The notes under the pieces were generated by a model that ran no database searches, was not told the origin of the DNA, and saw only the letters and a list, made by a program, of their open reading frames with translations. The position numbers and the translations under genes are program-made. Below are positions 59,732-64,000 of a DNA stretch of 64,000 nucleotides, in pieces (the first letter of the stretch is position 1; each line of letters begins with the position of its first letter). The stretch is from assembly GCF_051857535.1 (NCBI RefSeq), contig NZ_JBPZGY010000010.1, forward strand, positions 62,001-126,000, given 5' to 3'. This DNA comes from Roseateles_B sp051857535 (lineage in GTDB: Bacteria; Pseudomonadota; Gammaproteobacteria; Burkholderiales; Burkholderiaceae_C).

Positions 59732-60358
59732 TCAGAAGAAGCTCTGGGGAATGATGAGAATATCGCCAGGTCGCATCTCGACATTGGCAGAAACGTCCCC
59801 CCGCTTGATAAGGTCCTTGAGGCGCACAGAATATTGCTTGTTGCCCTCAGAGGAACGCAGGATGGTTGCTTCGTTGCCAGCCGCGAAATCAGTGAGGCCG
59901 CCGACGGCGATCATCACGTCCAGCAGGGTCATCTGCTGCTTGTAAGGCAGGAACTGAGGCTTGGCAGCCTCGCCCACCACACGAATCTGCTCACTGTAAG
60001 GGCCGACAAAGCTGGTCACGATCACGGTGACGACAGGGTCGCGGACATACTTGGACAGCTGCTTCTCGATGTCACGCGCCACTTCCACGGGATTCTTGCC
60101 CTGAGCAAGCAGCTCATCAATCAGCGGCGTTGCAATCTTGCCGTCAGGGCGGACAGGGACGGTCATGGACAACTCTGGGTTGCGCCACACAATGATGTTC
60201 AGATTATCCCCGGCGCCAATGATGTAGCTGTAATTGCCTTCACCGACCTTGGCGGGCGCCTGCGGATACTTGCCCGACGTGGCACAGGCCCCGAGCAGGC
60301 TCAGGACTGCGCCAAGCGCGACAACGACGAACCCACGCAGGGCAAGGGCTTTGAACAT
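59732..60358 (-). CDS. XrtA-system polysaccharide export lipoprotein (Wza-like, TIGR03027-like)
   Basis: The 208-residue protein has a signal peptide with lipobox LGAC (Cys25), so it is lipid-anchored. A polysaccharide biosynthesis/export domain follows (YIIGAGDNLNIIVWRNPELS, VRPDGKIATPLIDELLAQGK). A SLBB-like region is also present (RVVGEAAKPQFLPYKQQMTLLDVMIAVGG, MRPGDILIIPQSFF). It is shorter than Wza and typical of the exosortase-linked group. It is the first gene of the - strand operon, so the promoter should lie in 60359-60596. Confidence 0.93.
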   Translation of the reverse strand: MFKALALRGFVVVALGAVLSLLGACATSGKYPQAPAKVGEGNYSYIIGAGDNLNIIVWRNPELSMTVPVRPDGKIATPLIDELLAQGKNPVEVARDIEKQLSKYVRDPVVTVIVTSFVGPYSEQIRVVGEAAKPQFLPYKQQMTLLDVMIAVGGLTDFAAGNEATILRSSEGNKQYSVRLKDLIKRGDVSANVEMRPGDILIIPQSFF

Positions 60359-60596
60359 AGAGCTGTCCTTCTTCGCTGATCTACGGAAAGGGATGGCGAC
60401 AAGCGCACTGCGGGCCGAGCGGCTACAGGGCCGCAGCTCATCATGCCATAGGGATCCGGGCAGCCGGCGGACCTTCCCTCAGCCCCACCGTCGCCCATGA
60501 CCACCTCGTGGCCTTTTCCCAGGCGGAGATTGCACACCAGCCGAGCGCCCCTGCCCATCCCTCGTATGAGTGCAGCATCAGCGGGCTAACAAGTGC
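60359..60596 (-). promoter_or_regulatory. Probable promoter region of the exopolysaccharide operon
   Basis: These 238 bp lie before the first operon gene and after the ThiF-like gene end. I found no convincing sigma-70 or sigma-54 site. On the - strand a TTGTTA hexamer near 60590 lacks a -10 partner. GC content drops near the ThiF stop. No small gene is visible. Confidence 0.35.
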
Positions 60597-61472
60597 TTAC
60601 GAGTTCGTGCCGCGCAGCACCGGGCGAATGAACAACATCAGCAGTTTCTGCAGCGGATTGGCATTGCCGCCGGGTCGCCACGTGAAGCTCAATTTCTGCC
60701 GATAGGCATCAAACTGCATCGCCCAGGGCGCCGGCCGCAACTCCCCACGCCCAAGCAGCACTTTCAGCACAGAGGTTCCCATCACGCCGGCGCACAAATC
60801 ACAGGCCATCATGGTGGACGGCCCTCTTCGCTCGGCGAAATTGACGGCCAGAGGCGCCACCAGATAAGGCCGCTGCAGCATGGCTGGAGACAGGCCCGCG
60901 ATGAAGCGGGCATATTGCTCCTGTCGAGGTTGACCGTCGACCTTGAAATACTCCTCAAAGCTCATGGCCCCTGGCTTGAAGTACAGCAAAGCCACGCCCA
61001 TTCCCAAGGGAGCAGCCGTCAGCGCCGGGATGCCTCTGCGTGCGCATTCAGCGAAAAGCAGGCGGCGTGCGTCCACGGCGAAGAAATCGATCCCGTCAAC
61101 ATAGACAGCCACGCCCTCAAGAAAGTCAGCGACATTGGCCTCGGTCACCCCTTGATCAAAGGTGCGCACCTCCGCTTCCGGGTTGATGGCACGGACCATC
61201 TCCTCCATCACCTTGACTTTGGGGCGGCCAATGGTCTCCATGGAGGATCCGACCTGCCGATTGAAGTTATGCACTTCGAACTCATCGAAATCGGCTAGGC
61301 GAAAGCCGCCGATGCCCAGCCGGGCCAGGGTCAGGGCGTGCGCACCACCCACCCCTCCCTGCCCTGCAATGGCTACCGTCGAACGCCGCAGCTTTGCCTG
61401 CTCCGCCTCGGTCACCCAACCGATATTTCTCGAAAAGGCCTTGCCGTAATCGAATCCAGACTGATCTTGCAT
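60597..61472 (-). CDS. ThiF/MoeB/E1-like adenylyltransferase
   Basis: The 291-residue protein has the dinucleotide-binding loop VAIAGQGGVGGAHALTLARLG, then ADFDEFEVHNFNRQ (the Arg and Asn of the active site) and DGIDFFAVDARRLLF. It lacks a clear conserved cysteine of E1 enzymes at the usual place. A Cys pair occurs in ACDLCAGVMG. The family adenylates a carboxylate, often the C-terminal glycine of a ubiquitin-like carrier. The divergent neighbour is nitroreductase-like. In Rv1355c (MoeY)-type proteins, a ThiF domain and a nitroreductase-like domain are one chain. ATG 61472 is preceded by AGGGA. It lies beside, but not in, the exopolysaccharide operon. Substrate unknown. Confidence 0.82.
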   Translation of the reverse strand: MQDQSGFDYGKAFSRNIGWVTEAEQAKLRRSTVAIAGQGGVGGAHALTLARLGIGGFRLADFDEFEVHNFNRQVGSSMETIGRPKVKVMEEMVRAINPEAEVRTFDQGVTEANVADFLEGVAVYVDGIDFFAVDARRLLFAECARRGIPALTAAPLGMGVALLYFKPGAMSFEEYFKVDGQPRQEQYARFIAGLSPAMLQRPYLVAPLAVNFAERRGPSTMMACDLCAGVMGTSVLKVLLGRGELRPAPWAMQFDAYRQKLSFTWRPGGNANPLQKLLMLFIRPVLRGTNS

Positions 61473-61527
61473 ATGTTTTCCCTGTTTGTGCCCATGCAGC
61501 GCTGGCGGCCTGGCGCATTCAGCGCCT

Positions 61528-61549
61528 GTTGGCAGGCAGGTTTGCCAAC
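61528..61549. promoter_or_regulatory. Inverted repeat between the ThiF-like and nitroreductase-like genes
   Basis: GTTGGCA (61528-61534) and TGCCAAC (61543-61549) form a dyad with an 8-bp spacer. It is nested in an outer CTGGCG/CGCCAG pair (61502-61507, 61553-61558). Centred in the 156-bp divergent gap, it is a candidate shared operator. Confidence 0.4.
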
Positions 61550-61628
61550 GCCCGCCAGTTTGCGCCAATCCGTGCAAGCTATGTCAAGATTCCAGCCGCC
61601 CCGGCAATTCACCAACAGGGAGACTTGA

Positions 61629-62699
61629 ATGACCGAGCCCGACATGCTGGACCGACTGCTTGACCTGGCCCGTTGGGCACCCAGCGGGGACAACACCCAG
61701 CCTTGGCGTTTTGAACGCCTCAGCGAACGGCAAGTCCGCCTCCATGGCTTCGACACCCGGGACCACTGCGTCTACGACCTGGACGGCCATCCCAGCCAAA
61801 TCAGCTTTGGCACTTGGTTGGAGACCTTTTCCATTGCAGCAGCCAGCCATGGCTGGCAGATGTCCATCGATCGCATGGACTTCAGTCAGGAATCACGTCC
61901 GCAGTTTGACATCAGCATCCATCCAGCCCCGAGCGCAAGCCAGGAACAGTTGGCCGCCCAGATCGAAAAGCGCAGTGTGCAACGGCGCCCTTTGCATCGA
62001 ACCGCCCTCACCCACAAGGAAAAGGAAGCCCTCCAATCTTGCCTGCCCCAAGGCATGGCCGTGCACTGGCTGGATCAGCGCTTCGACCGGCTGAAGACAG
62101 CCAAACTACTGTTCCACTCCGCCAAGTTGCGCCTCACCATCGAAGAGGCTTACGAGGTCCACCGTGACATCATCGAATGGCACGCGCAGTTCAGTATCGA
62201 CAAAGTTCCGGATCAAGCCCTAGGCGCCAGCCCCCCAACGGTACTGCTGATGCGTCAGGTCATGAAGAGCTGGCAACGTGTCAAGTTTTTCAACACTTTT
62301 CTCGCAGGCACCTGGGCGCCACGCATTGAATTGGACTTTCTACCTTCCCTCTGCTGCGCCGCGCATTTTGTGATTCACGCAAGCAAGGCTGCGCAAAGTC
62401 CTGAGGACTATGTACAGGCTGGACGCGCCATTCAACGCTTCTGGTTGCAAGCGACCGCCCTACAACTACAGCTGCAACCGGAAGTGACTCCATTGGTATT
62501 TAGCAGGTATTCACGCGAATCGCGTCAGTTCTCAAAGGCTGCTCACGCCATGCCGATGGCCAAGGACATCTGCCGGCGTATGGAACGGTTGCTGGGCCAG
62601 GACCTCGCAGGCCGCGCCGTCTTCATGGGACGCATCGGTCACGGATCGGCCGCCAAAGCGCGCTCCGTGCGAAAGCCCTTGAGCACGCTCGGCGTCTGA
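61629..62699 (+). CDS. Nitroreductase-like protein
   Basis: The 356-residue protein begins MLDRLLDLARWAPSGDNTQPWRFE, the FMN-binding N-terminus of the nitroreductase fold (Ser-Gly-Asp-Asn-x-Gln-Pro-Trp). The rest is divergent, with FLPSLCCAAHFVIHASKAAQSPEDYVQAGRAIQRFWLQATA near the end matching the second FMN-loop region. A GGGAGA site precedes the ATG. It is the divergent partner of the ThiF-like gene. The redox substrate is unknown. Codon use is more AT-tolerant than in the surrounding genes, hinting at different ancestry. Confidence 0.75.
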   Translation: MTEPDMLDRLLDLARWAPSGDNTQPWRFERLSERQVRLHGFDTRDHCVYDLDGHPSQISFGTWLETFSIAAASHGWQMSIDRMDFSQESRPQFDISIHPAPSASQEQLAAQIEKRSVQRRPLHRTALTHKEKEALQSCLPQGMAVHWLDQRFDRLKTAKLLFHSAKLRLTIEEAYEVHRDIIEWHAQFSIDKVPDQALGASPPTVLLMRQVMKSWQRVKFFNTFLAGTWAPRIELDFLPSLCCAAHFVIHASKAAQSPEDYVQAGRAIQRFWLQATALQLQLQPEVTPLVFSRYSRESRQFSKAAHAMPMAKDICRRMERLLGQDLAGRAVFMGRIGHGSAAKARSVRKPLSTLGV

Positions 62700-62891
62700 T
62701 ACATACGCAGCGAGCATGTGTCGGCGCACTTTACACCGCGCCCTCCCGGACGCCTCAGGCCCATCCACCAAAATCGCAACCCATTGCTTTTAAAGGAATT
62801 TTTTTTCCTGGCACAGGGTTTGCTGACAACACTGCAGGCGGCTCAGCGAATCGCACAGCTGACCAACCTGAAACAAGGAATGGAGAGAAAC
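62700..62891. promoter_or_regulatory. Leader region of the PEP-CTERM gene
   Basis: This 192-bp gap is comparatively AT-rich around 62785-62808, with AAAGGAA-T(n)-TTCC forming a small inverted repeat. It contains the sigma-54 promoter listed separately and a possible GTGT-N(10)-ACAC activator dyad near 62717-62739. GGAGAG at 62882-62887 is the ribosome site. Confidence 0.55.
62809..62824 (+). promoter_or_regulatory. Sigma-54 (RpoN) promoter of the PEP-CTERM gene
   Basis: TGGCAC-N5-TTGCT at 62809-62824 matches the sigma-54 consensus, with GG (62810-62811) and GC (62822-62823) ten bp apart as required. It lies 67 bp before the ATG, so transcription would start near 62835. Sigma-54 dependence would need an activator such as PrsR, which is not in this window. 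Confidence 0.8.
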
Positions 62892-63704
62892 ATGAACTTC
62901 AAGCACGTTTTGCGCACTGCAGCCGCTGCAGCTCTGGTCGCGGCCAGTGCCTCGGCTTCCGCTGGATACGTGGTGTTGGATGGCTGGCAGCTTCAAACGC
63001 CCACCACGAGCAAGACCAACATCGGTCGTCTGAACCTGACCAGCGGCACCGCGGTGGTGGAGCAGCAAGTGAATGGCCTGGGCCAGGCCTTCGTTGGCGC
63101 CAAGTTCGTTGAGAGTGGCGCGGTCTACTCGATGAGCTACACCATGGAAAATTCGGCTGGTGGCGGTGACTCTGGCCCTCCGAGCGGCCTGGGCGACACG
63201 CTGACCATCTCGTTCTCGAATGTGGCCGGCAAGGTTGTGGCCCTGAACCCGGGCGGTGGATTCAGGTACCAGTTCACTTCCGGCACTTTCCTGATGTCTG
63301 GCAATGGCGGCAACTACGCTTCCGGCAGCATCGTGGGTCTGGGCGGCAATGCTTCCTCGACGGCAGTGATCGGCGGCTTCAACGGTGACTCCACGCTGCT
63401 GGCCATGGTGCTGAACACGCTGAACCCCAGCTTCGCCATCAAGGACAGCCTGGGCATCAACCTGGCCGCTGACATGGCTTCGGGCAAGGTGCTGTTCCAA
63501 GCAGTGACCAACAACAACACCACCGGCTTCCTGGGCACTGGTGCCTGCTCTTTTGACGCAACCAAGATTTGCTCCAAGGTGACCGTTGCGTCGGGTGGTG
63601 ATGCCTACCTGGTGCGTGACATCCCCGAGCCCGCAAGCATCGCCCTGGCTGGCGTCGCTCTGCTGGGTCTGGGCGTGGCCCGTCGCCGCAGCGAAAAGAA
63701 GTAA
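62892..63704 (+). CDS. PEP-CTERM sorting-domain protein
   Basis: The 270-residue secreted protein has a signal peptide (about residues 1-24, ending SASASAG). A Gly/Ser/Thr/Asn-rich body of about 210 residues of likely beta structure follows. The C-terminal sorting signal has Pro-Glu-Pro at residues 245-247 (DIPEPAS), a hydrophobic segment (IALAGVALLGLGVA) and a basic end (RRRSEKK). Exosortase XrtA (50571) should cleave this signal. Only two Cys residues are present, near 220-230. ATG 62892 has GGAGAG at 4 nt; ATG 62880 has a poorly spaced site. The protein may be a matrix or floc component. Confidence 0.9.
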   Translation: MNFKHVLRTAAAAALVAASASASAGYVVLDGWQLQTPTTSKTNIGRLNLTSGTAVVEQQVNGLGQAFVGAKFVESGAVYSMSYTMENSAGGGDSGPPSGLGDTLTISFSNVAGKVVALNPGGGFRYQFTSGTFLMSGNGGNYASGSIVGLGGNASSTAVIGGFNGDSTLLAMVLNTLNPSFAIKDSLGINLAADMASGKVLFQAVTNNNTTGFLGTGACSFDATKICSKVTVASGGDAYLVRDIPEPASIALAGVALLGLGVARRRSEKK

Positions 63705-63725
63705 TCAGCTCTCGCTGATAACAAC

Positions 63726-63758
63726 GGAAGGGGTGCCGAAGGCACCCCTTCTTCGTTT
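63726..63758 (+). terminator. Rho-independent terminator after the PEP-CTERM gene
   Basis: AAGGGGTGCC (63728-63737) pairs perfectly with GGCACCCCTT (63741-63750) over a GAA loop. The T-rich CTTCGTTT follows. It is 22 nt beyond the stop codon. Confidence 0.85.
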
Positions 63759-64000
63759 GGCTCGGCCCCAGAGTTGACTCCTGTCATCTTGCACACAGCG
63801 ATACAGCCCGCCCCCTCCATCGAGGCGCGCCATCTTGCGCGACGACGAGCAGCCTGGTGCATGAGCGGACGCACAAGGGCAGGAACCCAAGGTGCGTGTT
63901 CGAGGCAAGGCAGCATGGAACGCCCCCCGCGAAAACACCGCTTCTGATGACTAGCCGCCGCGCACCGAAGGCTTGATTGACAGATGCCGGCCTAAGCCGG
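63759..64000. other. Right-end region without a recognisable gene
   Basis: The final 242 bp show no start codon with a ribosome site and coding-like sequence. Short open frames on the - strand (to about 63938) are Cys/Arg-rich and look like chance frames. A gene may begin beyond the window. Confidence 0.5.

Noticed and set aside
61530..61546. TGGCAG...TTTGCC upstream of the nitroreductase-like gene as a sigma-54 promoter
   Set aside because: The GG-GC spacing is one base too long; it is listed as a dyad instead.
63605..63938. Short - strand frames at the right end
   Set aside because: They overlap the PEP-CTERM gene end and its terminator, and are Arg/Cys-rich chance frames.

Overview
The window is high-GC chromosomal DNA packed with genes. 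It looks like a betaproteobacterium of the order Burkholderiales, in or near the Rubrivivax/Leptothrix/Roseateles group. This placement is inferred from gene content: a fused aroA-cmk gene followed by rpsA, ihfB, lapA and lapB, and a full XrtA (exosortase A) exopolysaccharide locus with a PEP-CTERM protein. I saw no rRNA, tRNA, insertion sequence, phage or CRISPR array.

Layout. (1) 1-12.7 kb, + strand apart from one gene: the end of tyrA, fused aroA-cmk, rpsA, ihfB, lapA, lapB, three glycosyltransferases probably acting on surface glycans, a GT4 enzyme on the - strand, an MsbA-type exporter and a small ComEA-like protein. (2) 12.7-22.1 kb: patatin, dnaE (both -), then a VOC protein, a periplasmic cyclophilin, an HExxH protein, trhO and an alpha/beta hydrolase. 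(3) 22.2-26.5 kb: an arginine/ornithine-type ABC uptake operon in the aotJQMOP order, with a terminator-like hairpin between aotJ and aotQ. (4) 26.55-27.08 kb: a tandem array of 123-bp units, each carrying a bidirectional terminator-like hairpin. (5) 27.1-31.2 kb: the most unusual locus. It encodes a leaderless subtilisin-like protease with a tail of exactly 26 Lys and 26 Asp/Glu in 70 residues, an intact ATP-grasp ligase, a second protein that looks like a degenerate ATP-grasp, and a small divergent gene resembling the protease's own N-terminal domain. I infer a protein-modifying, graspetide-like system. (6) 31.3-36.7 kb: DUF599, pirin/LysR pair, gluQ, a tandem FKBP and a GNAT protein. (7) 36.8-60.4 kb: a beta-helix protein, then a roughly 22-kb - strand exopolysaccharide operon. 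It runs from the export lipoprotein (60358) through chain-length factor, tyrosine kinase, outer-membrane protein, ATPase, deacetylase, glycosyltransferases, XrtA, two nucleotide-sugar dehydrogenases, an amidotransferase and an O-antigen-ligase-like protein, to a deacetylase-glycosyltransferase fusion (38245). (8) 60.6-63.8 kb: divergent ThiF-like and nitroreductase-like genes, then a PEP-CTERM protein behind a consensus sigma-54 promoter and before a strong terminator.

The XrtA locus should make, trim and export an acidic, possibly amidated polysaccharide. XrtA should also process PEP-CTERM proteins such as the one at the right end. Several housekeeping genes have a -10-like hexamer 5-8 nt before the start codon and no Shine-Dalgarno sequence, which suggests leaderless transcripts. 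All function calls are from reading the sequence; no database search was run.
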